NCBI RefSeq assembly: GCF_004364245.1 | Contig: NZ_SOAV01000012.1 | Coordinates: 62,001-126,000, forward strand | Length of the DNA: 64,000 nt | Reading direction: 5' to 3' | From: Streptomyces sp. BK208 | GTDB taxonomy: Bacteria > Actinomycetota > Actinomycetes > Streptomycetales > Streptomycetaceae | Shown here: piece after piece, positions 25,618 through 34,304 of the stretch | How positions within the stretch are numbered: position 1 is the stretch's first letter | How the letters are laid out: every line of letters starts with the position of its first letter | The notes under the pieces: generated by a model | What the model was told of the DNA's origin: nothing | What the model saw: only the letters and a program-made list of their open reading frames with translations | Databases searched by the model: none | Translations under genes and position numbers: made by a program

Positions 25618-26069
25618 ATGCTCATCAGGCTCGCGAAGGCGAGGAAGCCGAGCAGCGGCAGGATCACGGTGGCCGTGATGCCGAGCACGAGTCCGGCGGT
25701 CGCGGAGCCCTTGTTGGTGGCCTCGCCCCGGGTGGCCCGTCCCCGGCCGATCGCGCCGAAGATGATCGCGAGGATGCCCAGGATGACGCCGAAGAACCAG
25801 AGGAAGAAGGTCAGGCTGCACACCACGCCGATGATGCCGAGGACCAGCCCCGTGGTGCCCATGCCGTTGCTCGGCTGCGGCGGCATGGCGTAGCCCGGAG
25901 CCTGCGGATAGCCCACCGGCGGGGCGGCCGGGTATCCCGCCCCGGCGTTCGGATAGCCGTACCCGGGTGTGCCGGGCGCGGACTGCGGGTACGCGTAGCC
26001 GCCGGCCGGCGGCTGTCCCGGCTGCGGCGGTGGCCCGTACCCCTCGGGTCCGGGATTGGTGTGCGACAT
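25611..26069 (-). CDS. DUF4190 membrane protein, short paralogue
   Basis: A small membrane protein of 152 aa. The first 80 residues are Pro/Gly/Tyr/Gln-rich (YGPPPQPGQPPAGGY) and probably disordered. Two hydrophobic helices at about 85-110 and 130-152 frame the DUF4190 motif GIIGVVCSLTFFLWFFGVI and IGRGRATRGEATNKG. GGGAG upstream supports the ATG used; an earlier ATG lacks one. It is followed upstream by a larger paralogue on the same strand. The role is unknown; such proteins are abundant in actinobacteria. Confidence 0.8.
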   Translation of the reverse strand: MSHTNPGPEGYGPPPQPGQPPAGGYAYPQSAPGTPGYGYPNAGAGYPAAPPVGYPQAPGYAMPPQPSNGMGTTGLVLGIIGVVCSLTFFLWFFGVILGILAIIFGAIGRGRATRGEATNKGSATAGLVLGITATVILPLLGFLAFASLMSIA

Positions 26070-26127
26070 GAAGTGCTCTCCCCTCGTTGGCGCTTGACAT
26101 CGTAGAGGCAACCCCGCGGGGAGGAAC

Positions 26128-26841
26128 TCAGCTTTCCGCGGTCACGGCGACCGGCGCGGGGCGCGGGGCCCCGTAGTAAGGGTCGTCGTAGCCCGAATCC
26201 TCGTTGATCGCGGCGGTGATCCCGATGGCGAGCAGCACGATCACGGCCACCCCGAGGACGATGCCGACGATGCCCATGACGAACCCGGCCTGCGCCTGCC
26301 CGTGGTTGTCGGCCAGGCCGCTCTCCGCCTTGCGGCGGCCCTTGATGCCGAAGACCACGGCGAGGACGCCGAGCACCAGGGAGACCACGCCGTACAGGCA
26401 GAACAGGGCGCAGGCGAGGATGCCCAGCACCATCGACGCGGTGCCCAGCCCGTTCTGCGGGGGCGCCTGCATGCCCGGCCAGACGTAGCCCGGGCCGTAT
26501 CCGGGGTAGCCGTACCCTCCGGGGACCCCGGCGCCCCCGGAGGCACCGGGGTGGCCGTACCCGTCCGGGACGCCCGGGCCGCCGGGCGCGATCGGCGGCG
26601 GGGGCACCGCGGCGTCGGAGGGGTCGAACCCGGCGCCGGGCATCGACGTGACCGTGGCCTGGTCGTGGACGCCCGCCGGCGGCGGCCAGGGCGGCGGCGC
26701 GTCCGAGGCGGGAGGTGGCCCGAGCGGGTCCCGCGGCTGTGCCGGGCCCGCGCCCTTGTCCAGGGAGGGCCCGCTGCCCGGAGGCGCCCAGGGGTCGCGG
26801 TCGCCGGGGGATTCCCCGTCCGGCCGTATCTCGTCCGTCAT
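26128..26841 (-). CDS. DUF4190 membrane protein, long paralogue
   Basis: A protein of 237 aa with a 135-residue Pro/Gly/Asp-rich, probably disordered N-terminus, then two hydrophobic helices. The first is GTASMVLGILACALFCLYGVV in shortened form; the second lies near residue 195. They enclose GIKGRRKAESGLADN, the DUF4190 linker. The C-terminal tail contains tyrosines and acidic residues. The ATG chosen has GGGGGG and GGAC before it; a longer frame starts 33 bases upstream. It is a tandem paralogue of the neighbouring gene. Function unknown. Confidence 0.78.
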   Translation of the reverse strand: MTDEIRPDGESPGDRDPWAPPGSGPSLDKGAGPAQPRDPLGPPPASDAPPPWPPPAGVHDQATVTSMPGAGFDPSDAAVPPPPIAPGGPGVPDGYGHPGASGGAGVPGGYGYPGYGPGYVWPGMQAPPQNGLGTASMVLGILACALFCLYGVVSLVLGVLAVVFGIKGRRKAESGLADNHGQAQAGFVMGIVGIVLGVAVIVLLAIGITAAINEDSGYDDPYYGAPRPAPVAVTAES

Positions 26842-26998
26842 GTCCTGTCCCCCCGGGTCGTTCGTGCCCGCCATGCTACGGTCCCGGGCCGCCGGCCGTC
26901 AGACCGGCCTACGATGATCCCCGAACGACCGATCAGCCGATCACCCGCGTCCCACCGCCGCCTCGTCCGGGGCCGGGGCGCCGCCCTGGGGAGAAACC

Positions 26999-28060
26999 TT
27001 GACCGAGCACCTCGTCGAACCCGACGTCCCGCGCGACCTGCACGCCTTCATCGCCGGACTGCCGAAGGCCGAACTGCACGTCCACCACGTCGGCTCCGCC
27101 TCCCCGCGCATCGTCTCCGAACTGGCCGCGCGGCACGCCGACTCCAAGGTCCCCACCGACCCCGAAGCCCTGGTCGACTACTTCACCTTCACGGACTTCG
27201 CGCACTTCATCGACGTGTACCTGTCCGTGGTCGACCTGATCCGCACCCCGGAGGACGTCCGGCTGCTCACCTTCGAGGTGGCTCGGGACATGGCCCGCCA
27301 GCAGGTGCGGTACGCCGAGCTGACCATCACGCCGTTCTCCTCCACCCGGCGCGGCATCGACGAGGGCGCCTTCATGGAGGCGATCGAGGACGCCCGCAAG
27401 GCCGCCGAGGCCGAGTTCGGGACCGTGCTGCGCTGGTGCTTCGACATCCCCGGCGAGGCCGGTCTGGAGTCCGCCGAGGAGACGACGCGGCTGGCCACCG
27501 ACGACCGGTTGCGCCCCGAGGGCCTGGTCTCCTTCGGTCTCGGCGGGCCGGAGATCGGCGTGGGCCGCCCCCAGTTCAAGCCGTACTTCGACCGGGCCAT
27601 CGCCGCGGGCCTGCACTCGGTGCCGCACGCCGGCGAGACCACCGGACCGCAGACCGTGTGGGACGCCCTCACCGACCTGCGCGCCGAACGCATCGGGCAC
27701 GGCACCAGTTCCGCCCAGGACCCGAGGCTCCTCGCCCACCTCGCCGAGCGGCGCATCCCGCTGGAGGTGTGCCCGACCTCGAACATCGCCACCCGCGCGG
27801 TGCGCACCCTGGACGAGCACCCGATCAGGGAGTTCGCCCGCGCCGGGGTCCTGGTGACGATCAACTCCGACGACCCGCCGATGTTCGGCACCGACCTCAA
27901 CAACGAGTACGCCGTCGCCGCGCGGCTCCTCGGCCTCGACGAACGAGGCCTGGCCGACCTGGCGAAGAACGGGGTCGAGGCCTCCTTCCTCGACGCGCCG
28001 GGCAAGGCGCGGATCACCGCCGAGATCGACACGTACACCGCCGCCTGGCTCGCCTCCTGA
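26999..28060 (+). CDS. Adenosine deaminase-family amidohydrolase, possibly aminodeoxyfutalosine deaminase
   Basis: A metal-dependent deaminase of 353 aa with a TTG start supported by GGAGA. Zinc ligands and catalytic groups are in place: HVHHVGS near residue 28, HAGETTG with the catalytic Glu, GHGTS, and NSDDPPMF with the final Asp. The first metal motif is HVHH rather than the HTHLDGS of true adenosine deaminases. That variant is found in a branch linked to 6-aminodeoxyfutalosine deamination in menaquinone synthesis, as I recall. No men/mqn gene is nearby, so this remains a suggestion. Confidence 0.85.
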   Translation: MTEHLVEPDVPRDLHAFIAGLPKAELHVHHVGSASPRIVSELAARHADSKVPTDPEALVDYFTFTDFAHFIDVYLSVVDLIRTPEDVRLLTFEVARDMARQQVRYAELTITPFSSTRRGIDEGAFMEAIEDARKAAEAEFGTVLRWCFDIPGEAGLESAEETTRLATDDRLRPEGLVSFGLGGPEIGVGRPQFKPYFDRAIAAGLHSVPHAGETTGPQTVWDALTDLRAERIGHGTSSAQDPRLLAHLAERRIPLEVCPTSNIATRAVRTLDEHPIREFARAGVLVTINSDDPPMFGTDLNNEYAVAARLLGLDERGLADLAKNGVEASFLDAPGKARITAEIDTYTAAWLAS

Positions 28061-28074
28061 GAGTTGCCGCCACC

Positions 28075-28782
28075 ATGGACACCCCGCGCGCCCTGACCGC
28101 CGTCGCCCACCGCGGCGATCCCTACCGGCACCGCGAGAACACCCTCGACTCGCTGCGTTCCGCCCTGGACCGGGGCGCGGACGCGGTCGAGACCGACGTG
28201 CGGCTGACCCGGGACGGCGTGCCGGTACTGCTGCACGACGAGACGCTCAAGCGGCTGTGGCAGCACGACCGGCCGCTCCGCTCCCTGTCGGCCGAGGAGG
28301 TGCGCGGGCTGACGGCGGGCCGGGTGCCGACGCTCGCCGAGGCGCTCGCCGCGACCGGGGACGGCCGGCTGATGCTCGACCTGCCCGGCGGACCGGGTGA
28401 GCGGGCGGTGCGGCGCGTGGTGGACGTGGTGCGCGAGTGCGGGGCGCGGGACCGCGTGTACTACACCGCGGGCGCCGCCGCCATGCTCGCCGTGCGCGCC
28501 GCCGACCCCGCCGCCGAGATCGCGCTGACCTGGACCACGGCGGCCCCGCCCCGGCCCGCGCTGCTGGCGGCGGTGCGGCCGCGGTGGCTCAACTACCGGT
28601 TCGGCCTGGTGAACCGGTCCCTGGCCGAGCGGGTCCACGCCGACGGTCTCCTGCTGTCCGTGTGGACGCCTGACACCCGCCGCACCATGCGCCGGCTGCG
28701 TGACCTGGGCGTCGACTCGATCACCACCAACCGCATCGACGTCCTGTGCGCGCTGCGCGACCGGGCGCGCCGCCTCCCGTAG
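28075..28782 (+). CDS. Glycerophosphodiester phosphodiesterase
   Basis: A cytosolic TIM-barrel phosphodiesterase of 235 aa. It hydrolyses glycerophosphodiesters to glycerol 3-phosphate and an alcohol. The GDPD signatures are HRGDPYRHRENTLDS (HRG and EN-T), ETDVRLTRDGVPVLLHD (metal-binding E-x-D and catalytic HD) and the C-terminal VWTPDTRRTMRRL and GVDSITTN. No signal peptide is present. It begins 14 nt after the deaminase stop, so both are probably cotranscribed; I see no metabolic link. Confidence 0.9.
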   Translation: MDTPRALTAVAHRGDPYRHRENTLDSLRSALDRGADAVETDVRLTRDGVPVLLHDETLKRLWQHDRPLRSLSAEEVRGLTAGRVPTLAEALAATGDGRLMLDLPGGPGERAVRRVVDVVRECGARDRVYYTAGAAAMLAVRAADPAAEIALTWTTAAPPRPALLAAVRPRWLNYRFGLVNRSLAERVHADGLLLSVWTPDTRRTMRRLRDLGVDSITTNRIDVLCALRDRARRLP

Positions 28783-28929
28783 GGGGCACCCCGCACAACT
28801 CCCTTCACTCGTAGGGGTGTTCCCCGACCCCTTGGCCGGGGTGCGGGCCCTCCTCGCCGACGATCCGGTGCGCCGCGCGGCGCGGTGAGGATGATCGACG
28901 ACCGTCCGCCCCTGAACCTGGAGTCGTCG

Positions 28930-30105
28930 ATGCCGTCGATGCGTGTCCGTACCTCCTCCGTCCTCGCCGCTTCCCTGGTGCTCGCGTTGGCCGCCGGGCC
29001 ACTGGCGGCCCCCGCGTTCGCGGCGCCGTCCACCGCGACGGCCGGCCCGCACCGGCCGGACGCCCCGGACGTGCCCGACGCGAAGGCCCTGCGCGCGGCC
29101 CTCGCCATGGTCCCGGGAGAGGACGCCACGGCCGCTCTCGTACGGGTCGGGCACCGGGACGCCGACTGGCACGGCACTGCGGGGGTGCGCGACCTGGACA
29201 GTGGCCGGCCGGCCCGCCCGGACGCCCTCTTCCGCGCCGGTTCGGTCACCAAGGTCGTCACGGCCGCCACCGTCCTGCGGCTCGCGGCCCAGGGCGACAT
29301 CGACCTGGACGCGCCGGTGCAGGGCTATCTGCCCGGCCTGTTCACCCCGGCCTTCGACAAGCCGATCAGCGTCCGCAACCTGCTCAACCACACCAGCGGC
29401 ATCAAGGCGGGCGACGGACTCGGCGACGACTTCGCCGAGCTGTACGCGCACCGCTTCGACACGCTCACCCCGCGCCGGGACGTGGCGTCGGCGATCGTGA
29501 AGGGACCGGAGTTCGACCCGGGCGACCGGCAGCACTACCTCAACGTCAACTACACGATCCTCGGTTTCCTGATCGAGAAGGTGACGGGACGCTCCTACGC
29601 CGCCGAGGCCACGCGCCTGGTCCTGCGCCCGGCCGGGATGCGGCACACGTACTTCCCGGGCACCGACCCGCGCATCCGGGGCCCGCACAACCGGGGGTAC
29701 CAGGCGGTGGAGCGGCCGGGCGGGACGACGGAGCTGCTCGACGTGACCGAGTGGAACCAGGCGGACCGCTGGGCGGCCGGCGACATGATCTCGACGACGG
29801 CCGACCTGGAACGGCTGCTCACCCGGCTGTTCCGGGGCCGCATCGTGCCCGAGCCGCAGCTGGAGGAGATGTTCACGACCCCGCCGAACCTGCCGGACGC
29901 GACCCGCAGCGCGGGACTGGAGTACAAGAAGGTGGGCGACCAGGTCTTCTGGGGCAAGTCGGGCTCGCGCTACGGCTACAGCGCGCTCGTCGGCGGCACC
30001 CGTGACCTCTCCCGCACCCTGGTGTATTCGGTCAACTCCACCGACGCCAAGGACGCGGAGCCCGACCCGGTGCTCGACGCGATCACCGCGGCCGCGCTGA
30101 AGTAG
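28930..30105 (+). CDS. Secreted serine beta-lactamase/DD-peptidase-family protein
   Basis: A secreted protein of 391 aa with a Sec signal peptide of about 37 residues ending APAFAAP. The class C beta-lactamase/D-Ala-D-Ala carboxypeptidase fold is indicated by SVTK (nucleophile Ser), YLN within YLNVNYTILGF and GKSGSRYGY in place of the KTG box. Its closest functional type may be an R61-like DD-carboxypeptidase or esterase; the sequence does not decide. GGAG six bases upstream of the ATG used decides the start against a GTG 45 nt earlier. Confidence 0.85.
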   Translation: MPSMRVRTSSVLAASLVLALAAGPLAAPAFAAPSTATAGPHRPDAPDVPDAKALRAALAMVPGEDATAALVRVGHRDADWHGTAGVRDLDSGRPARPDALFRAGSVTKVVTAATVLRLAAQGDIDLDAPVQGYLPGLFTPAFDKPISVRNLLNHTSGIKAGDGLGDDFAELYAHRFDTLTPRRDVASAIVKGPEFDPGDRQHYLNVNYTILGFLIEKVTGRSYAAEATRLVLRPAGMRHTYFPGTDPRIRGPHNRGYQAVERPGGTTELLDVTEWNQADRWAAGDMISTTADLERLLTRLFRGRIVPEPQLEEMFTTPPNLPDATRSAGLEYKKVGDQVFWGKSGSRYGYSALVGGTRDLSRTLVYSVNSTDAKDAEPDPVLDAITAAALK

Positions 30106-30145
30106 CCCCGCCCCGCGCCGGTCTCCCGTCCGCCGCCGCCCCGCG

Positions 30146-30685
30146 TCAGCGCCCCGTCAGCCGCCGCGCCGCTCCGTGCGCCACGAACGTCGCCGCTCCC
30201 GCGAAGCCCAGCGCCACGGCGAGGTCGCGCGGGCGGGTGGCGCGCAGGACGCCGGCGCGGCGCAGACGGCGGCGGGCCCAGAGGGTGAAGGGGACCACGA
30301 CCAGCGGCGAGGTGACCGACCCGGGCGTGTAGCCGCGCACCAGTCCCGCCTGGGCGAGATGGACGAGGCCGTGCAGGCCGAAGGCGTTGAGCGCGGTCTG
30401 GTACGCGGCCGAGCGGCCGCCGGTCAGCCGCCCCGCGGCGGACGCGGCGGCCACCACCGCGGCCATCGCGCCGACCGCCATCGCGAACTCCCGCCCGTCC
30501 ACCGACCCGGCCCGCCGCCACACGGCCTCCGGCACGGCCGGGTACCGCTCGCGCAGCGCCGGAAGGTGGCGTCGCCACCAGCCCGGCACGGTCGCCAGCT
30601 CTTCGAGGTCGTGGAGGGCCCAGGCGGCCAGCAGGCCCAGGGTGACCGCGCCCTCGATCCGTTCATCACGCGATGAATTCAGCAC
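30146..30685 (-). CDS. HXXEE-domain membrane protein
   Basis: A membrane protein of 179 aa. The name-giving motif occurs as ALHDLEELATVPGWW at about 23-37, and a second His-containing helix reads AFGLHGLVHLAQAG. Four or five hydrophobic helices are predicted. The GTG start has no clear ribosome site and lies 12 nt after the broken potD copy, so expression may depend on that unit. The sequence over the first codons contains the dyad TTCATC/GATGAA. Function unknown. Confidence 0.78.
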   Translation of the reverse strand: MLNSSRDERIEGAVTLGLLAAWALHDLEELATVPGWWRRHLPALRERYPAVPEAVWRRAGSVDGREFAMAVGAMAAVVAAASAAGRLTGGRSAAYQTALNAFGLHGLVHLAQAGLVRGYTPGSVTSPLVVVPFTLWARRRLRRAGVLRATRPRDLAVALGFAGAATFVAHGAARRLTGR

Positions 30686-30697
30686 ATGATCAGTCTG

Positions 30698-31888
30698 CTA
30701 CACGCCGACGATCCCGTTCCACCGCTTCGCGAACTCCGTCCGGTCCGCCGCCGGGATGTCCCGGGCGATCGCGAGCCGTTCGCGCATCGCCGCGTCCGGG
30801 AAGATCAGCGGGTCCTCGGCCAGGGCGGCGGTCTCCTCGTCGTCGGAGGAGGCGAGCACGTCCCGGGCGGCGGGGACGGGGCAGACGTAGTTGACCCAGG
30901 CGGCCAGCTCGGCGGCGACCTCGGGCCGGTAGTAGTGGTCGATCAGCCGCTCGGCGTTGGCCTTGTGCCGGGCCAGGTCGGGGATCATGAGGGACTCGGC
31001 CCACAGTTCGGCGCCCTCCTCCGGCACCACGAACTCGATGTCCGGGTCGTCCGCCTGGAGCTGGATCACGTCGCCGGAGTAGGCCTGGCAGGCGAGGACG
31101 TCTCCACTGGAGAGGTCCTTGATGTAGTCGTTGCCGGTGAAGCGGCGGATCTGGCCGTGGGCGACCTGCTTCTCCACCTGGTCGCAGATCCGGTGGAAGT
31201 CGTCCGTCCTCCACCGGGTGATGTCCACTCCGTTGCCCTGCATGAGCAGCGCGAACGCCTCGTCCATGCCCGACAGCAGGGTGACCCGGCCCTTGAGGTC
31301 GGCGGCCCACAGGTCGGACACCCGCCGGATCTCCCGGCCGAGCCTGCGCCGGTTGTACGCGATGCCGGTGATGCCCGACTGCCACGGCACGGTGAACTTC
31401 CGGCCGGGGTCGAAGGCGGGCGAACGCAGCAGCGGGTCGAGCTACTTGGCGACGTTCGGCTGCTGGGAGCGGTCCATCTCCTGCACCCAGCCCAGCCGTA
31501 CGAAGCGTCCGCACATCCAGTCACTGATGACGATCAGGTCGCGGTCGGTGGGCTGGTGGTTCATCAGGGACGGGCTGATCTTGCCGAAGAACTCGTCGTT
31601 GTCGTTGATCTCCTCGATGTAGTCGACGGAGATGCCCGACTCCTTCTCGAACGCCGCAAGCGTGGGCCGCCGGCTCGGGTGCTCGTCGTCGGTGTCGATG
31701 TACAGCGGCCAGTTGGCCCAGGTCAGCCGCCGCTCGGTGGCGGACCGGTCGGTCGTGGACCGGTCGCCGGGCGCGACGTACGCGGCGGGGACACCGCAGC
31801 CGGCCAGGGCACCGAGGGCGGCGGTGCCGCCCAGGCCGCGCAGCAGCGTACGACGGGAGAGCGAGGGCGTCCTCGGGAGCAGGGGCAT
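30698..31888 (-). pseudogene. Second potD-like binding protein, interrupted by in-frame TAG
   Basis: A polyamine-type solute-binding lipoprotein split by one nonsense codon. The 5-prime part (149 codons) has a twin-arginine signal (SRRTLL), a lipobox LAGC and YIEEINDNDEFFGKI. It ends NVAK then TAG at 31444-31442. The same frame continues without shift as LDPLLRSPAFDPGRKF and PWQSGITGIAYN to a normal end with FTGNDYIKDLSSGD. The intact length would be 396 aa, close to PotD. TAC or AAC is the likely ancestral codon at that place. No permease or ATPase gene accompanies it. A sequencing error cannot be excluded. Confidence 0.85.
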
Positions 31889-32018
31889 GGCCGCAGGATG
31901 CCGGGCGCGCACACACGCGGGCAATCGACGCTGCGTCGAGCGGGCCCGGCCAGGCCCGACACCCTGTCGAGCGCCGGAGTCCCCCACCGCACGGGGCGCG
32001 CAGGACGCCGCGGACGGA

Positions 32019-32138
32019 GACCCGGCACGCATCACGGTCCCGCACGAGGGCGGGCACACACCGCGGGCCTCGTACCCGGGCCCGGCACGCACCGCGGCCC
32101 CGCCCGAGGGCCCGGCACGCACCGCGGCCCCGGACGGA
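32019..32138. repeat. Four tandem repeats of exactly 30 bp
   Basis: Units at 32019-32048, 32049-32078, 32079-32108 and 32109-32138. The last two agree in 24 leading bases (GGCCCGGCACGCACCGCGGC onward); the first two are degraded. The array lies between the broken potD and the aldehyde dehydrogenase, overlapping the terminator of the latter. Confidence 0.85.
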
Positions 32139-32163
32139 GGCTCAGGCCTGCGTCCGGGGCCGC
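32124..32163 (-). terminator. Hairpin terminator after the aldehyde dehydrogenase
   Basis: A perfect 13 bp stem GCGGCCCCGGACG/CGTCCGGGGCCGC with a 14-nt loop, 20 nt past the dehydrogenase stop. It separates that gene from the broken potD. Confidence 0.8.
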
Positions 32164-32182
32164 GCACCCGTGTGGGGGTTCG

Positions 32183-33622
32183 TCACGCGTCCAGCGACGT
32201 CATCACGTGCTTGATCCGCGTGTAGTCGTCGAAGCCGTACCCCGACAGGTCCTTGCCGTAGCCGGACTTCTTGAAGCCGCCGTGCGGCATCTCGGCGACC
32301 AGCGGGATGTGGGTGTTGATCCACACGCAGCCGAAGTCCAGCTTCTTGGACATCCGCATCGCGCGGCCGTGGTCCTTGGTCCACACCGAGGAGGCCAGCG
32401 CGTACTCGACGCCGTTGGCCCACTCGACGGCCTGGTCCTCGTCACGGAAGGACTGGACGGTGATGACCGGGCCGAAGACCTCCTGCTGGATGATCTCGTC
32501 GTCCTGCTTGAGGCCGGAGACGACGGTCGGCGCGTAGAAGTAGCCCTTGTCGCCGACCCGGTGGCCGCCCGCCTCGACCTTGGCGTGGGCGGGCAGGCGC
32601 TCGATGAACCCGGAGACCTGCTTGAGCTGGTTGGGGTTGTTGAGCGGGCCGTAGGCCACGTCCTCGTCGTCGGGCTGCCCGGTCTTGGTCTCGGACGCGG
32701 CCTTGGCGAGGGCGCGGACGAACTCGTCGTGGACCGACTCGTGGACCAGGACGCGGGTGGCCGCCGTACAGTCCTGCCCGGCGTTGAAGTAACCCGCCTC
32801 CGAGATGCCCTCGACGGCCTTGGGGATGTCGCTGTCCTCGAAGACGACGACCGGCGCCTTGCCGCCCAGCTCCAGGTGGACCCGCTTGAGATCCTTGGCG
32901 GCCGACTCGGCGACGGACATGCCGGCCCGCACCGAGCCGGTGATGGAGGCCATCGCCGGGGTCTCGTGCTCGACCATCAGGCGGCCGGTGTCGCGGTCGC
33001 CGCAGACGACGTTGAAGACGCCCTTGGGCACGATCGAGCCGATGATGTCGGCCATCAGGGCCGTGGAGGCGGGGGTGGTGTCCGAGGGCTTGAGGACGAC
33101 CGTGTTGCCCGCGGCGAGCGCCGGGGCGAACTTCCACACGGCCATCATCATCGGGTAGTTCCACGGCGCGACCTGCGCGCAGACGCCGATGGGCTCGCGG
33201 CGCACGAAGGAGGTCAGCCCCTCCATGTACTCACCGGCGCCGCGTCCTTCGAGCATCCGCGCCGCGCCCGCGAAGAAGCGGATCTGGTCGACCATCGGCG
33301 GGATCTCCTCGGAGCGGGTCAGCCCGATCGGCTTGCCCGTGTTCTCCACCTCGGCCGCGATCAGTTCCTCGGCCCGCTCCTCGAACGCGTCCGCGATCTT
33401 CAGCAGGGCCTTCTGCCGCTCGGCCGGGGTGGTGTCGCGCCACGCCGGGAAGGCCGCCGCCGCGGCCGCCATCGCGGCGTCCACGTCCGCCTGCCCGGAC
33501 AGGGGGGCGGTCGCGTAAGCCTCGCCCGTGGCGGGGTTGACCACTTCGGTGGTCCGTCCGTCGGCGGCGTCCCGGAACTCACCGTCGATGTAATTGCGCA
33601 GACGACGCAGCTCGGTGCTCAC
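32183..33622 (-). CDS. Aldehyde dehydrogenase, gamma-aminobutyraldehyde type (second)
   Basis: An enzyme of 479 aa, close in type to the dehydrogenase of the pot operon. Catalytic motifs are APWNYPMMM, HLELGGKAPVVV and NAGQDCTAATR; the C-terminus reads HIPLVAEMPHGGFKKSGYGKDLS. Predicted to oxidise 4-aminobutyraldehyde or a related aminoaldehyde. The GTG start follows GGAGG by seven bases, which excludes the longer upstream frame. It is transcribed divergently from the Lrp regulator and class III aminotransferase, which could supply its aldehyde. Confidence 0.92.
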   Translation of the reverse strand: MSTELRRLRNYIDGEFRDAADGRTTEVVNPATGEAYATAPLSGQADVDAAMAAAAAAFPAWRDTTPAERQKALLKIADAFEERAEELIAAEVENTGKPIGLTRSEEIPPMVDQIRFFAGAARMLEGRGAGEYMEGLTSFVRREPIGVCAQVAPWNYPMMMAVWKFAPALAAGNTVVLKPSDTTPASTALMADIIGSIVPKGVFNVVCGDRDTGRLMVEHETPAMASITGSVRAGMSVAESAAKDLKRVHLELGGKAPVVVFEDSDIPKAVEGISEAGYFNAGQDCTAATRVLVHESVHDEFVRALAKAASETKTGQPDDEDVAYGPLNNPNQLKQVSGFIERLPAHAKVEAGGHRVGDKGYFYAPTVVSGLKQDDEIIQQEVFGPVITVQSFRDEDQAVEWANGVEYALASSVWTKDHGRAMRMSKKLDFGCVWINTHIPLVAEMPHGGFKKSGYGKDLSGYGFDDYTRIKHVMTSLDA

Positions 33623-33765
33623 TGCCGGCCCTCCAAATTCGCTGTCCAGTGACTGAGACACCCACCCTAGACGGAGTCCCGACGTTTTCAACACCCCCAC
33701 CGGGCCCCGGGGTGCGATATCCGCAGATTGGGACTCGCCAAACAACGAATTTCATCGATCCGGCC

Positions 33766-33795
33766 TTGCGAAACTGTCGATACGTCGTGCACAGT
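33766..33795 (+). promoter_or_regulatory. Candidate promoter giving a leaderless lrp transcript
   Basis: TTGCGA and CACAGT with 18 bp spacing. The predicted start coincides with the GTG at 33802, consistent with the missing ribosome site there. Confidence 0.35.
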
Positions 33796-33801
33796 GAAGC
33801 C

Positions 33802-34302
33802 GTGGCCAGTCGAAGCGCAGACCAGAAGGACTCCCGCGAGTCCAGGAACGGCGGTCCCCAGTTGGACGCCGTCTCCCTCGCCATCATCGAGCAGCTCCAG
33901 GAGGACGGCCGCCGGCCGTACGCCGCCATCGGCAAGGCCGTGGGCCTGTCGGAGGCGGCCGTGCGCCAGCGCGTCCAGAAGCTCCTCGACCAGGGCGTGA
34001 TGCAGATCGTCGCCGTCACGGACCCGCTCACGGTGGGCTTCCGGCGCCAGGCGATGGTCGGTGTCAACGTCGAGGGCGACGTGGAGTCCGTCGCCGACGC
34101 GCTGACGGCCATGTCCGAGTGCGAGTACGTGGTGATGACCGCGGGCTCGTTCGACCTGATGGTGGAGGTCGTCTGCGAGGACGACGACCACCTCCTGGAG
34201 GTCATCAACCGACGCATCCGGGCGGTGCCCGGCGTGCGCTCCACCGAGAGCTTCGTCTACATGAAGCTCAAGAAGCAGACCTATATGTGGGGAACCCGAT
34301 AA
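33802..34302 (+). CDS. Lrp/AsnC-family transcriptional regulator
   Basis: A DNA-binding regulator of 166 aa. An AsnC-type winged helix-turn-helix covers about 20-75 (IIEQLQEDGRRPYAAIGKAV and LSEAAVRQRVQKLLDQG). The effector-binding RAM domain follows (GVNVEGDVESVADAL, VMTAGSFDLMVEVVCEDD). It is divergent from an aldehyde dehydrogenase gene and two bases upstream of a class III aminotransferase gene, so local control of polyamine or amino-acid catabolism is likely. The start is uncertain: another GTG lies five codons upstream, and neither has a good ribosome site. Confidence 0.9.
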   Translation: MASRSADQKDSRESRNGGPQLDAVSLAIIEQLQEDGRRPYAAIGKAVGLSEAAVRQRVQKLLDQGVMQIVAVTDPLTVGFRRQAMVGVNVEGDVESVADALTAMSECEYVVMTAGSFDLMVEVVCEDDDHLLEVINRRIRAVPGVRSTESFVYMKLKKQTYMWGTR

Positions 34303-34304
34303 TC

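Noticed and set aside
30698..31390. Separate short binding-protein gene starting at 31390
   Set aside because: It is the in-frame continuation of the upstream lipoprotein sequence after a TAG; it has no signal peptide or ribosome site of its own.
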